NCBI RefSeq assembly: GCF_026020075.1
Contig: NZ_CP102772.1
Coordinates: 1,364,001 to 1,428,000, forward strand
Direction: 5' to 3'
DNA: 64,000 nucleotides
Source of the DNA: Bosea sp. NBC_00550
Lineage (GTDB): Bacteria; Pseudomonadota; Alphaproteobacteria; Rhizobiales; Beijerinckiaceae
Shown here: positions 27,552 through 37,078 of the stretch, in pieces
How the letters are laid out: each line of letters begins with the position of its first letter
How positions within the stretch are numbered: the first letter of the stretch is position 1
Translations under genes and position numbers: made by a program
The notes under the pieces: model-generated
Seen by the model: only the letters and a program-made list of their open reading frames with translations
Told to the model about the DNA's origin: nothing
The model's database searches: none

Positions 27552-28541
27552 ATGACCGACAACCGCTTTCTCGACCGCCGCTCCTTCCTCATAGCGGCAG
27601 GAGCCGCCGGGCTCGTCGGCACGCAAGCCCGGGCGCAGGCCGCGTTCCCGACCCGGCCGATCACGCTCATCGTGCCCTTCGCTGCCGGCGGCTCGACCGA
27701 TATCGTCGCCCGTCTCGTCGGCCAGAAGATGGGCGAGCTCATCGGCCAGAATATCGTGATCGAGAACCGGGCCGGTGCGGGCGGCAACATCGGGTCCACC
27801 GCCGTCGCGCGCGCGGCGCCGGACGGCTACACACTGCTGCTCGGTACGATCTCGACGCATGCCCTCAATCCCGCGATCCTGAAGACAGTGACCTTCGACG
27901 CCGTGAAGGACTTCACCCCCATCTCGCTGCTCGCGATAGTTCCCAACGTGATGGTGGTGCACCCCGACTTCCCGGCCAAGACGGTCAAGGAGGTGCTGCA
28001 GGTGCTGAAGGACAATCCGGGCAAGTACTCCTATGCCTCGTCCGGCGTCGGCACGCCGCTGCATCTCTCCGGGGAGCTCTTCAAATCGCTCGGCGGCGTC
28101 CAGATGAACCATGTGCCCTATCGCGGCGCCGGGCCGGCGCTGAACGACGTCGTCTCCGGCGCGGTGCCGATCATGTTCGACAACCTGCCCTCCTCCGCCG
28201 GTTTCATTCGCAACGGCCAGTTGCGGGCGATCGGCGTCACCACCAAGGAGCGCGTCTCGTCCTTCCCCGATCTTCCGACCATCGCCGAGGGCGGCTTGGC
28301 CGGGTACGAGACCTATACCTGGAACGCGCTGTTCGGCCCGGCGAACATGCCCCGGCCGATCGTCGACAAGCTCAACCAGGTCGCCAACCAGGCGCTCAAG
28401 GACGAGAACGTGAAGAAGAGGCTCAACGACGTCAGTGCCGACATCGTCGGCTCGACACCGGAGCAACTCGGCGAGCACGTCAAGGTCGAGCTGGCGAAAT
28501 GGGCGCCGATCGCCAAGGCCTCCGGCGCGGTCGTCGAGTAG
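27552..28541 (+). CDS. Bug-family (TctC-type) tripartite tricarboxylate transporter substrate-binding protein
   Basis: A 329-residue periplasmic binding protein. A twin-arginine-like signal, DRRSFLIAAGAAGLVG, ends near ARAQA. The mature start AFPTRPITLIVPFAAGGSTDIVARL is the family hallmark, with the ligand-binding loops in the same segment and at ENRAGAGGNIGSTAVARAAPDGYTLL. Bug proteins bind small carboxylates. The membrane partners TctA and TctB are not adjacent, so this is an orphan receptor, as is common in this group. The ATG at 27552 gives a proper signal peptide. Convergent with lpxB, 15 bases apart. Confidence 0.9.
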   Translation: MTDNRFLDRRSFLIAAGAAGLVGTQARAQAAFPTRPITLIVPFAAGGSTDIVARLVGQKMGELIGQNIVIENRAGAGGNIGSTAVARAAPDGYTLLLGTISTHALNPAILKTVTFDAVKDFTPISLLAIVPNVMVVHPDFPAKTVKEVLQVLKDNPGKYSYASSGVGTPLHLSGELFKSLGGVQMNHVPYRGAGPALNDVVSGAVPIMFDNLPSSAGFIRNGQLRAIGVTTKERVSSFPDLPTIAEGGLAGYETYTWNALFGPANMPRPIVDKLNQVANQALKDENVKKRLNDVSADIVGSTPEQLGEHVKVELAKWAPIAKASGAVVE

Positions 28542-28556
28542 GCCGCCCTTATAAGT

Positions 28557-29735
28557 TCAAGCCTCGCGGTCAGCCTGCGAGGCAACCAAGGCCAGCGCCG
28601 CTTCGACGGCGTTGGCGGCAGGGCTCGGCCCGGCCGAGCGCATGATTGTCTCGACCTCGGCGAAGCCATCGAGCTGCGCCTGCCGTTCAGTGCCTTCAGC
28701 TAGCGCTATGAGCAGCTTTCGGCTCAAGGAGTCCGCCGTCGCGTCATCCTGGATGAATTCGGGGACGACGCTCCGGCCGACGATCAGGTTGGGCAGGATC
28801 ACGCTCGGCACCTTGATAAGCCGCCGGGCCAGCACCGCCTCCCAGCCTGCCCCGCGATAGGCCGCAACCGTCGGAACGCCGGCCAGCGCCAGTTCGAGCG
28901 TCACGGTGCCGGAAGCGGCCAGGGCTGCGCGGGCTCCCCGAAAAGCCGCGAGCTTCCCCGCCTCGCCGCTGATGATCTCCGGTGCGACCGGCCAGCGCGC
29001 CACCGCCTCCGCTATCATCGGCTGCAGCCGGGCAACGGCCGGCAGAACGAAGCGCGCGCCGGGAACAGCAGCGGCCACCCGTGCGACCGCCTCACCGAAA
29101 ACCGGCATCAGATGGTGGATCTCGGAGCGCCGGCTGCCGGGCAGGACCAGCACCTGCGGCTGCGCAGAATCATCGCGCATGCCCTGCTCGGCAGAGTTCG
29201 GCCTGAATTCGGCGAGGCGCTCCATCAGCGGATGGCCGACATAGATCGTCTCGGGACCGTGAAGCCGCGCCAGCGCGGCGGGCTCGAACGGCAGCAGCGC
29301 CAGGATGCGGTCGACATGCGGCGCCATGCGGCGCGCGCGGCCGGAGCGCCAGGCCCAGACGCTCGGGCAAACCCAGTGCACGATCGGGATATGAGGCGCG
29401 CGCGCGCGAACCTTCTTCGCCACACGCAGGCAGAAATCCGGGCTGTCGATCGTCAGCAGCAGATCGGGCTGGAAATCGGCGATACCGCGGGCGGCATCCT
29501 CCATCCGCCTCAGGAGAAGTGGGAGGCGTGCGATCACCGGACCGAAGCCCATCACCGCGATATCGGCCTGCGGAAAGAACGGCACCAGCCCTGCTTGCGG
29601 CAGGCCGTGATCGCCGACGCCGCGCAATTCGATGGGGCGATCGCCCAATCGTTCGCGCAGGGCCGCAAGGAAGCGTAGTGCGAGCGCATCGCCGGAGGCT
29701 TCGCCCGCTATGATGGCGAGCTTGAAGGGGCGCAT
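28557..29735 (-). CDS. lpxB: Lipid-A-disaccharide synthase
   Basis: A 392-residue GT-B-fold glycosyltransferase that joins lipid X to UDP-2,3-diacylglucosamine at the inner membrane. Signatures: IIAGEASGDALA near the N-terminus, LLTIDSPDFCLRVAKK, CPSVWAWRSGRA, ALLPFEPAAL and YVGHPL. It is the last gene of the lpxD-fabZ-lpxA-lpxI-lpxB run; the lpxI stop (TGA at 29735-29737) shares a base with the lpxB ATG. Product and substrate are both made by the upstream genes. Confidence 0.95.
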   Translation of the reverse strand: MRPFKLAIIAGEASGDALALRFLAALRERLGDRPIELRGVGDHGLPQAGLVPFFPQADIAVMGFGPVIARLPLLLRRMEDAARGIADFQPDLLLTIDSPDFCLRVAKKVRARAPHIPIVHWVCPSVWAWRSGRARRMAPHVDRILALLPFEPAALARLHGPETIYVGHPLMERLAEFRPNSAEQGMRDDSAQPQVLVLPGSRRSEIHHLMPVFGEAVARVAAAVPGARFVLPAVARLQPMIAEAVARWPVAPEIISGEAGKLAAFRGARAALAASGTVTLELALAGVPTVAAYRGAGWEAVLARRLIKVPSVILPNLIVGRSVVPEFIQDDATADSLSRKLLIALAEGTERQAQLDGFAEVETIMRSAGPSPAANAVEAALALVASQADREA

Positions 29736-30586
29736 CAGGCGACGCCTTCGATGAAGAGCCCGAGCTGATCCGCCTGTCGCCCAAGCGCTTCGCGGTCACC
29801 GACCAGCACCTCGCCCGCCCTCAGCCCGATGCCCGACAAACCGGCTTCGGCGATGTTGCGCAGGGTGTCCGGCCCGATGGCTGGCATATCGACGCGAAGA
29901 TCCTGCCCCGTTTTAGGAGCCTTCACGAGCACGCCGTCGCCCTTGCCGATCTTGAGGCGCCCGCGCGCGACGAGATCCGCGACGCGCCTGATCATCGCGT
30001 CCGTACCCTCGGCGGCCTCGATCGCGATGACCCGATGGTCGGCTAGGATCGCCGTCTGGCCGACATCGAACGGCGACAGCGCCGCCAGCAGCGAGAAGCC
30101 ATGCCCGAGCATGGCCTGCTGCTCTGCCGTCGCCTGCCTGCGGCCGAGCGGCCCCCGGGGCGCGGTCAGTTCCGGCGCAATGTCCGCCGGGCCGTGGACG
30201 CGGAAGCCTTGCTCCTCGAAGAAGCGGACGACACCACGCAGCAGATGGTCGTCGCCGCCCTGGAACGCGCGCGCGAAGTGAGGCAGATATTTCAAGGTCG
30301 AGGCTTCCGGCCGCAGCGCCCCGAAGCTGGGCCGCGGCAGGCTTCCCAGCATGACGATGTCGCCAATGCTGCGCCGGCGCAACTCGCTCAGCAGGCTGCC
30401 GAGCTGGCCGAGACGGTAGCTCCGCACATCAGCATCGCCGAAAGCCGCGGGGTCGGCCGCGCCTTCCAGCGCCGCAATGAAGGGCCGCTCACCATGCCCG
30501 GCGAGAATCTGGGCCAATCGGACCGGATACTGGCCTGCGCCCGCGATCATCACGAGCGGGCCGTGCACGGTTCTCTCGGAGCTCAC
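29735..30586 (-). CDS. lpxI: UDP-2,3-diacylglucosamine pyrophosphatase LpxI
   Basis: A 283-residue enzyme that yields lipid X by hydrolysis at the alpha phosphate of UDP-diacylglucosamine. It is the alphaproteobacterial replacement for LpxH. Recognised from IAGAGQYPVRLAQ, DIVMLGSLPRPSF, GDDHLLRGVVRFFEEQGF and the C-terminal LVKAPKTGQDLRVDMPAIG. The Asp of DMPAIG corresponds to the residue shown to be essential in Caulobacter LpxI. It starts with GTG at 30586, overlapping the lpxA stop, and ends overlapping the lpxB ATG, so all three are translationally coupled. Confidence 0.93.
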   Translation of the reverse strand: MSSERTVHGPLVMIAGAGQYPVRLAQILAGHGERPFIAALEGAADPAAFGDADVRSYRLGQLGSLLSELRRRSIGDIVMLGSLPRPSFGALRPEASTLKYLPHFARAFQGGDDHLLRGVVRFFEEQGFRVHGPADIAPELTAPRGPLGRRQATAEQQAMLGHGFSLLAALSPFDVGQTAILADHRVIAIEAAEGTDAMIRRVADLVARGRLKIGKGDGVLVKAPKTGQDLRVDMPAIGPDTLRNIAEAGLSGIGLRAGEVLVGDREALGRQADQLGLFIEGVA

Positions 30587-31392
30587 CTCTCCACGGCGGA
30601 GACGTCATGCGGCATGCACAGCGCCTTGTCGCCGCCTTCCCTGATGAAATCCAGGATCTCGTGGACCAGCGGATGCGAGGCGAACTCGGCCGCGACGTCC
30701 TCGACACGCTCGGTCAAGGTTCCTTCATCGGCGAAGAGCAGGCGGTAGGCGCGGCGCAGCTCATGGATCTGCTCGCGCGTGAAGCCGCGGCGCTTGAGGC
30801 CGATGAGATTCAACCCGACGAGATGGGCTGGATTGTCGCGGATCGTGCCGAAAGGAATGACGTCGCTCAACACCCCGGCTCCGCCGCCGATGAAGGCGTG
30901 ATCGCCGATACGGATGAATTGCTGCAGGCCAGCGCCGCCACCGACGATGACGAAATTGCCGATCGTGACATGACCGGCGCACATCACGTTGTTCGAGAAG
31001 ATGACGCTGCTGCCGAGACGGCTGTCATGGCCGACATGCGAGTTGGCCAGGAAGAAGCAGCGGTCGCCGACGCTCGTGACCATGCCCCCGCCCTCGGTGC
31101 CGGGGTTCATGGTGACCCCCTCGCGGATCTGGCATTCCTCGCCGATCGTCAGCGTCGACGGCTCGCCGCGATATTTCACGTCCTGGGGAGGATGCCCGAT
31201 CGAGGCGAAGGGATAGATCCGCGTGCGCGCTCCGACCGTGGTGCGGCCGGCGACGACCACGTGGCTGAGGAGCTCGACGCCCTCACCAAGTACGACATCG
31301 GGACCAACGGTGCAGAATGGTCCGATCCGGACCCCCGCGCCGAGTTGCGCCTTGGGGTCGACAACCGACATGGGATGAATGGAAGGGCTCAT
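30583..31392 (-). CDS. lpxA: UDP-N-acetylglucosamine O-acyltransferase
   Basis: A 269-residue left-handed beta-helix acyltransferase that starts lipid A synthesis by transferring 3-hydroxyacyl from ACP to UDP-GlcNAc. Hexapeptide repeats run from about residue 10 to 190. The catalytic His lies in NSHVGHDSRLG. IGHPPQDVKYRGEPS is the substrate-loop segment. The chosen ATG at 31392 has AGGA about ten bases before it; a TTG at 31416 would add eight residues. It lies 34 bases after fabZ and overlaps lpxI at the stop. Confidence 0.95.
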   Translation of the reverse strand: MSPSIHPMSVVDPKAQLGAGVRIGPFCTVGPDVVLGEGVELLSHVVVAGRTTVGARTRIYPFASIGHPPQDVKYRGEPSTLTIGEECQIREGVTMNPGTEGGGMVTSVGDRCFFLANSHVGHDSRLGSSVIFSNNVMCAGHVTIGNFVIVGGGAGLQQFIRIGDHAFIGGGAGVLSDVIPFGTIRDNPAHLVGLNLIGLKRRGFTREQIHELRRAYRLLFADEGTLTERVEDVAAEFASHPLVHEILDFIREGGDKALCMPHDVSAVER

Positions 31393-31426
31393 CGGGAGCT
31401 GATCCTGATCTCGCAACGCCGCTGCC

Positions 31427-31885
31427 TCAAACGACCATGGCCGAGATTTCGGCCTCGGCCACGAGCACGCCTTCCACCCGCGCCTCGCCGCGGTAGAACC
31501 AGATATTGCGCTTGCGGGCCAGCTTGGTCATGTGGAAGCGCAGCGTGTCGCCGGGGATGACAGGCTTACGGAACTTGGCCTTGTCGATCGTCGTGAACAG
31601 GACCGTCTTGACCTCCTGCTCCCCCGCAGCGCGTGCGTTGACGACCAGCACGCCGGCTGTCTGCGCCATGGCCTCGATCATGAGCACGCCCGGGAAGACG
31701 GGCCGCTCCGGGAAGTGGCCGGTGAACTGCGGCTCGTTGACGGTGACGTTCTTGATGCCCACGCCGGACTGGTCCCCATCGATCTCGACGACCCGGTCGA
31801 CTAGCAGAAAGGGATAGCGGTGGGGAATGCTGGCCATGATCTTCTGGATGTCGATCACACCCAGTGCCGTCGTCGCCTCGCTCAT
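31427..31885 (-). CDS. fabZ: 3-hydroxyacyl-[acyl-carrier-protein] dehydratase FabZ
   Basis: A 152-residue hot-dog-fold dehydratase of fatty-acid synthesis. The active-site His is in GHFPERPVFPG and the Glu in LMIEAMAQTAGVL. IPHRYPFLLVDRV marks the N-terminus. It sits between lpxD and lpxA, where it competes with LpxA/LpxD for hydroxyacyl-ACP. A 207-base gap separates it from lpxD, longer than elsewhere in the run. Confidence 0.96.
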   Translation of the reverse strand: MSEATTALGVIDIQKIMASIPHRYPFLLVDRVVEIDGDQSGVGIKNVTVNEPQFTGHFPERPVFPGVLMIEAMAQTAGVLVVNARAAGEQEVKTVLFTTIDKAKFRKPVIPGDTLRFHMTKLARKRNIWFYRGEARVEGVLVAEAEISAMVV

Positions 31886-32092
31886 TGTCTGTCTTCTCCC
31901 GCGCGCCGTCCCGGGGCGACGCTTCGCATTCTCTTGAACAGGACGATTGCGAAAACCGCTTCCGCAATCGGCAACAATTCCAAAGCCTTCCGCCCCGTTT
32001 GCCGGAAACAGGGGGGCTTCGGCAACATAAATCTCTCTGCTTCTTCACGAGAAGGAGCGCAGGCCTCCCGCCCAAATCCGGTCGGGAGCTAG

Positions 32093-33154
32093 TCAGTCCT
32101 GAGGTGTGTCGGGTTTCCGGCCACGCTTGGCGACCAGAAGCTTGAGCAGGGCGATTTCGCGCGCCCACGCCAAAGCCGGCTGTGCCGGAGAGCCGCCATA
32201 GCGGGAGCCGCGCGGGACATCCCCGGCTACGCCGCTCTGCGCGGCGATCTGGGCACCCGCGCCGACCGTCATATGGCCGGCGAGGCCGACCTGGCCGCCG
32301 AGGACGACGAAGTCCTCCAATGTCGACGAGCCGGCGAGGCCCGTCTGGGCGCAGATCACGCAATGGCGGCCGATCACGCAATTATGCCCGATCTGGACGA
32401 GGTTATCGATCTTCGTGCCTTCGCCGATCACCGTATCGCGGCTGGCGCCGCGATCGATGGTGGTGTTGGCGCCGATCTCGACATCGTCCTGGATGATGAC
32501 CCTGCCGATCTGCGGCACCTTCATGTGCCCTTTCGGGCTCATGGCGAAGCCGAAGCCATCCTGCCCGATGCGGGCGCCGGGATGGATGATCACGCGGTTG
32601 CCGATCAGTGCGGACTGGATCGTGCTGCCCGCACCGATCGAGCAATTGCGACCGATCCGGACCTGCGGGCCGATCACCGCATGAGAGGCAACGACGGTTC
32701 CTGCCCCGATCTCGGCACCGGGGCCGATGACGGCACCCGGATCGACCGTCACGCCGGGCTCAAGCACGGCGGTGGCGTGGACGACGGCGCCCGGAGCCAC
32801 GCCCTGCGAGGCAAAAACGGATTCGGGCCGCAACGCCGCAGGGAAGAACCGCGCCAGTATCTTGGCGAAGGCGTGATACGGCGCGGGGCATACCAACGCG
32901 ACCGTGCCGGCAGGGACGCGATCGGCAAAGCGCGACGAAACCAGACACAGCCCCGCCTTCGTCGCCGCCAGCGCCTCTGCGTATTTGGGGTTGTCCATAT
33001 AGGCGAGATCGGACGGGCCGGCCGTTTCGAGGGCTGCAGCCCCTTCCACGCGACGTGCAGAATCGACACCCGCGGGCAGCGAAGCGCCGGAAATGCCTGC
33101 GACCTCGCCGAAGTCGAGCGAGGTCGCAAGCTGAAAGAAGATGGGCTCTGCCAT
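32093..33154 (-). CDS. lpxD: UDP-3-O-acylglucosamine N-acyltransferase
   Basis: A 353-residue enzyme that adds the second hydroxyacyl chain in lipid A synthesis. An N-terminal uridine-binding domain (about 1-100, with [22 protein letters not shown]) precedes the hexapeptide-repeat beta helix (about 100-310). The catalytic His is in [24 protein letters not shown]-terminal helix closes the trimer. It is 36 bases after bamA, so probably co-transcribed with it, as in most proteobacteria. Confidence 0.95.
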   Translation of the reverse strand: MAEPIFFQLATSLDFGEVAGISGASLPAGVDSARRVEGAAALETAGPSDLAYMDNPKYAEALAATKAGLCLVSSRFADRVPAGTVALVCPAPYHAFAKILARFFPAALRPESVFASQGVAPGAVVHATAVLEPGVTVDPGAVIGPGAEIGAGTVVASHAVIGPQVRIGRNCSIGAGSTIQSALIGNRVIIHPGARIGQDGFGFAMSPKGHMKVPQIGRVIIQDDVEIGANTTIDRGASRDTVIGEGTKIDNLVQIGHNCVIGRHCVICAQTGLAGSSTLEDFVVLGGQVGLAGHMTVGAGAQIAAQSGVAGDVPRGSRYGGSPAQPALAWAREIALLKLLVAKRGRKPDTPQD

Positions 33155-33190
33155 GATCAGGTCCGGAGCGGGGTACGAGACCCCGCCTCG

Positions 33191-35689
33191 TCAGAAGCGG
33201 GTGCCGCCCGAGAAGCGGAACGCCTGGAGGCGGTCGCCGCCGTACTTGCCAGCGATGCCCGTGGCGGGGTTGAGACCCCACTGACCATCGTCCTTGGTCA
33301 GGGCATAGGCATAGTCGAAGCGGATCGGACCCAGCGGCGACTGCCAGAGCAAGCTCACGCCAACCGAGGAGCGCAGGATGTTCTTGTCGCGCACGCAGGC
33401 GATGTTGGTCTGGGCACCGCCGGTCACAACATTGAACTGCCGCGCCTCCGAGCCCGCCGGGCAGCCCGCAAAAGCGGAAGAGCTGCCGCCGTCGTAGTTG
33501 AACAGCGTACCGGCGTCGGCGAAGAGCGCTCCACGCAGACCCAGATCGCGGGGCAGGCCCCAGATCGGGAACTGCACCTCGACCGAGCCGCCGAAGTAGC
33601 TCGTGCCACCCACGGCGTTCGCGGTCGGATCGTTCAGCACGTCGCGCGGGCCGATGCCGGAAGGCGCGAAGCCGCGGACCAGCGTCGGTCCGAGGAAGTA
33701 GTGATCGACCATGCGCAGGTTTCCGCTGGTCGCCTGGACGTGACCGCCCTGGACGCGCAGGAAGCCGACGACATCGTCGAAGATCTCGCGGTAGTAGCGC
33801 GCGTCCGCCGCGATGCGCAGGAACTTGGAATCGCCCCCGACGCCCGCGAATTCCGGCTTCAGTTCGGCGATGAAGCCGTTGCGCGGGCTCTGCACGCTGT
33901 CGAGCGAGTTGTAGTTGAAGTTCAGGCCGACCAGCGAGGTCAGGGTCGTGCCCTGCGCCTCCTTGACCGCCACCGTCGCTTCGCCGTTGGTCACGCAGTT
34001 ATAGATAGTGTTGGCGCCGCCGGTCGGCGTGATGCCGGGGATCGGGAAGCTACAGTCGTTGTAAGGCCGGTCGGTCGTGTTCGGAATCTCGATCTCGGTC
34101 GTGTAGATCGAGTAGCGCGGCGTGATCGAGAACTCTTCCGTGATCGGGAAGGTGAAGCGCACCTGACCACCGGTCACGCGGCTCTCGAAACGGCCGGTGT
34201 TATAGTTGTCGTTGAACTTCGAGAACAGGTCGATACCGGCCGCCACGCGGTAGCCCAGGAAATAGGGCTCCGTGAACGAGAAATCGATGCCCTGCGCGCG
34301 CTGGCCGAGCGTGCCCGCGATTCGAACGAACTGGCCGCGGCCGAGGAAGTTCGACTCCGACAGCGAGACTTCGCCGATGGCGCCGTCCGAGGTCGAATAG
34401 CCGCCGGCGATGGAGAACGAGCCGGTCGCCTTGTCCTCGACATCGATGTTGACCACGACACGATCCGGGGCCGAGCCGGGCTCGTTGGTGATGCGGACCT
34501 TGTTGAAGAAGCCGAGGTTGTTGAGACGGCGCTCGGCGCGGTCGATCATCACCTTGTTGTAGGCGTCGCCCTCGCCCATATCGAGTTCGCGGCGAACCAC
34601 ATAGTCGCGGGTACGAGTGTTGCCGCGCACGTTGATGCGCTCGACATAGACCCGGGGCCCCTCGTCCACGACGTAGGTGATGCCGATCGTCTGGCCGGAA
34701 GCATCGCGGTCACCGCGCGGGCGGACCTGAGCGAAGGCATGACCGCGACGGGCGACCTCGGTCGTCAGCGCGACCAGCGACTTCTCGACCGCCTCGGCGT
34801 TGTAGGTGTCGCCAGCGGACGTCGCGACATAGCGCTGGAGCGCAGCGGAATCGATATCGCGCAGAGCGGAGTCGACGCCGACATTGCCGACCTTGTACTG
34901 CGGGCCTTCCTCGACCTGGATATCGACGACCCAGCCGCCGGCAGCCTCGTCGAAGCGGGCCGAATTGCCGGCAACCTGGAAGTCGGCATAGCCGTTCTTC
35001 AGATAGAAGCGCCGGACCAGGTCGAGATCGGAGCTGATCCGCTCGGGATCATAAACGTCGGAGGTCTTGATCCAGCTCAGGAAATTCGATTCGGTCGAGC
35101 TCATCAGGCCACGCAGCCGGCTCGACGAGTAAGCCTGGTTGCCGCTGAAATTGATCGACTTGATGCCGGTCTTGCCGCTCTCGTTGATCGTGAAGACGAT
35201 ATCCTGGCGGCCATTCGGCAGCGGCGCGATGCGCCCGCTCACCGACGACAGACCATAACCGGCCCGGCGATAAGCCTCGCGCAGACGCTCCACGTCGGAA
35301 TCGATCAACGACTGGCTGAGCGGGCCGCCGGCGCGCGACTGGACCAGCGGCGAGAGCTGGTCGCTTTTCAGACGACGGTTGCCTTCGAAGGCAACGCGGT
35401 TGACCGTGCCGTTCTGCTCCTGGACCGTCACGACGGTCTGCGAACCACGGCGGCTGACCTGGACATTGCTGAACAGGCCGGTTGCGAGAAGGCTCTCGCG
35501 AATCTCCTGGGGGTTCTCCCGCCCGACGGTGTAGGAGCGGATCGTCTCCGCATCCACGCGCCGATTGCCGTGGACCACCACAGCCTGCGCGAACGCCACG
35601 CCACCACTCACGGCCAGCATCAAAGCCGAAAGTCCGATCGATCGAGAGAGCCGCAGCTTGGTCGTCCGGCTCTTTAGGGTCGACGTCAT
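33191..35689 (-). CDS. bamA: Outer-membrane protein assembly factor BamA
   Basis: An 832-residue Omp85 protein that inserts beta-barrel proteins in the outer membrane. The signal peptide ends at VAFAQA (about 35). Five POTRA repeats follow (about 36-430), visible as VVVHGNRRVDAETI, VAFEGNRRLKSD, INFSGNQAYSSSRL and INVRGNTRTRDYVVRREL. The C-terminal half is the 16-strand barrel, with the lid-lock motif VRGF in TLVRGFAPSGIGPRD. The protein ends in phenylalanine (FSGGTRF), the usual BAM signal. The ATG at 35689 is preferred to an upstream start that would put 25 odd residues before the signal. Confidence 0.96.
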   Translation of the reverse strand: MTSTLKSRTTKLRLSRSIGLSALMLAVSGGVAFAQAVVVHGNRRVDAETIRSYTVGRENPQEIRESLLATGLFSNVQVSRRGSQTVVTVQEQNGTVNRVAFEGNRRLKSDQLSPLVQSRAGGPLSQSLIDSDVERLREAYRRAGYGLSSVSGRIAPLPNGRQDIVFTINESGKTGIKSINFSGNQAYSSSRLRGLMSSTESNFLSWIKTSDVYDPERISSDLDLVRRFYLKNGYADFQVAGNSARFDEAAGGWVVDIQVEEGPQYKVGNVGVDSALRDIDSAALQRYVATSAGDTYNAEAVEKSLVALTTEVARRGHAFAQVRPRGDRDASGQTIGITYVVDEGPRVYVERINVRGNTRTRDYVVRRELDMGEGDAYNKVMIDRAERRLNNLGFFNKVRITNEPGSAPDRVVVNIDVEDKATGSFSIAGGYSTSDGAIGEVSLSESNFLGRGQFVRIAGTLGQRAQGIDFSFTEPYFLGYRVAAGIDLFSKFNDNYNTGRFESRVTGGQVRFTFPITEEFSITPRYSIYTTEIEIPNTTDRPYNDCSFPIPGITPTGGANTIYNCVTNGEATVAVKEAQGTTLTSLVGLNFNYNSLDSVQSPRNGFIAELKPEFAGVGGDSKFLRIAADARYYREIFDDVVGFLRVQGGHVQATSGNLRMVDHYFLGPTLVRGFAPSGIGPRDVLNDPTANAVGGTSYFGGSVEVQFPIWGLPRDLGLRGALFADAGTLFNYDGGSSSAFAGCPAGSEARQFNVVTGGAQTNIACVRDKNILRSSVGVSLLWQSPLGPIRFDYAYALTKDDGQWGLNPATGIAGKYGGDRLQAFRFSGGTRF

Positions 35690-35907
35690 CGGGTCGCCTA
35701 TTCCATATCTCTGGTCACCACCCCAAACGGGGACCGCCATCAGGCGACGGCAGCACGGGGACATTGCGGTTCAATCGCTTCTACAAAGTTTCCAGCAGGG
35801 TGCAAACCGCGATCATCGTTAACAAAGGATTTTTAACGATCTCGTTGCCGGCAGGCCACGCAGCCTGCCGCGATTCCGCCGCAAAGCGCAGCAGTACCCC
35901 TTATTTT

Positions 35908-37056
35908 TCAGAGCATTCCGCGCACATGGACGATGTCGTTCCAGGTCACGAACAACATCAGCATGAGCACCAGCGCGAGGCCGACCCGGAAGCCGATCTC
36001 CTGGGCGCGCGGGCTCAACGGCCGGCCGCGCAGTGCCTCGTAAAGATAGAACATCAGGTGGCCGCCATCGAGCATCGGAACGGGCAGGAGATTCATCAAT
36101 CCGATCGAGACCGACAGGATGGCGGCGAGATTGATCAGCCCGAGAAACCCGCCGCTCGAGGCGACAAGGCCTGAAACCTGCGCGATCCGGATCGGCCCCG
36201 AGAGTTGGTCGGTGGATTCGCGTCCGTTCAGCAGCTTCGCGATGTAGTCATAGGTCCGGGTCACCACGAACCAGGTTTCGGAAACGCCCGACCGCAGGGA
36301 ATCGACCACGCCGAATCGTTGCGTCGTCCAATCCTCCGCTTTCGGCGAGGCCCTAACCCCGATCACGCCGATACGCTGTATTCCGAGCGGCGTCTTGAGT
36401 TCGGACAGAGCCGGCGTAACCGGCAGATCCACCATGCTGCCGCTGCGATCGACCGTGACGGTCAGGCGCTCTTCGGGCCGGGTGGAAATGAGACGCTGCA
36501 TTTCGGTAAAGCTGTCGACCTTCCTCCCGTCGATCGCGACGACGATGTCCCCGGCCTTGAGCCCGGCGCTCTCCGCCACGCTGCCGGCCACCACGCTGTC
36601 GACGCGCGGAATCAGCATTTGCTTGCCGAAGAAGAAGGCCGTGCCGGCGAAGATCAGGATCGCCAGCAGGAAATTCGCGATCGGGCCGGCAGCGACGATG
36701 GCCGCGCGTTCGCCGATCGATTGGGCCGGCAGGGAGCGGGAGCGCTCTTCCGGGCTCATCCGCCGGACTGCGGTATCGTCGGGAGAGCTGGCGGCATCCG
36801 CATCGCCCGAAAATTTGACGTAGCCGCCGAGCGGGATCAGCGCGAAGCGCCAGCGCGTCCCGTGCCGGTCGTTGAAACCGAACAGCTCCCGGCCGAAGCC
36901 GATCGAGAAGGTCTGGACATCGACGCCGCACCAGCGACCAACAAGAAAATGGCCGAGTTCGTGAACGAAGACGACGAGGGTGAGAACGAACAGGAACGGC
37001 AGCAGATAGCTGAGCGCAAAATACCCGGCATTCCAGAGTGACGCCGCAAATTCCAT
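35908..37056 (-). CDS. rseP: Site-2 protease RseP (intramembrane zinc metalloprotease)
   Basis: A 382-residue inner-membrane protease of the regulated intramembrane proteolysis pathway for envelope stress. The zinc motif HELGH is at about 32-36 in the first membrane helix. One PDZ-like domain (about 130-200) contains ESAGLKAGDIVVAIDGRKVDS. The second active-site motif is in LPVPMLDGGHLMFYLYE near the C-terminus. It has a single PDZ region where E. coli RseP has two. The ATG at 37056 starts directly before the first helix; the longer upstream frame overlaps dxr. Confidence 0.94.
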   Translation of the reverse strand: MEFAASLWNAGYFALSYLLPFLFVLTLVVFVHELGHFLVGRWCGVDVQTFSIGFGRELFGFNDRHGTRWRFALIPLGGYVKFSGDADAASSPDDTAVRRMSPEERSRSLPAQSIGERAAIVAAGPIANFLLAILIFAGTAFFFGKQMLIPRVDSVVAGSVAESAGLKAGDIVVAIDGRKVDSFTEMQRLISTRPEERLTVTVDRSGSMVDLPVTPALSELKTPLGIQRIGVIGVRASPKAEDWTTQRFGVVDSLRSGVSETWFVVTRTYDYIAKLLNGRESTDQLSGPIRIAQVSGLVASSGGFLGLINLAAILSVSIGLMNLLPVPMLDGGHLMFYLYEALRGRPLSPRAQEIGFRVGLALVLMLMLFVTWNDIVHVRGML

Positions 37057-37078
37057 CGAACTCTCCCGATCCTCGTCC

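Noticed and set aside
32273..35677. A 1134-codon open frame on the plus strand across lpxD and bamA
   Set aside because: It is antisense to two complete, well-conserved genes and has Arg/Asp/Gly/Ala-rich composition from the codon bias of the opposite strand. Similar antisense frames occur opposite dnaE (48477-50411) and many other genes here.
35815..35840. ATCGTTAA...TTAACGAT inverted repeat upstream of bamA, CtrA-box-like
   Set aside because: The TTAA half-sites are 10 bases apart, not 7 as in the CtrA consensus; could be chance in an AT-richer spacer.
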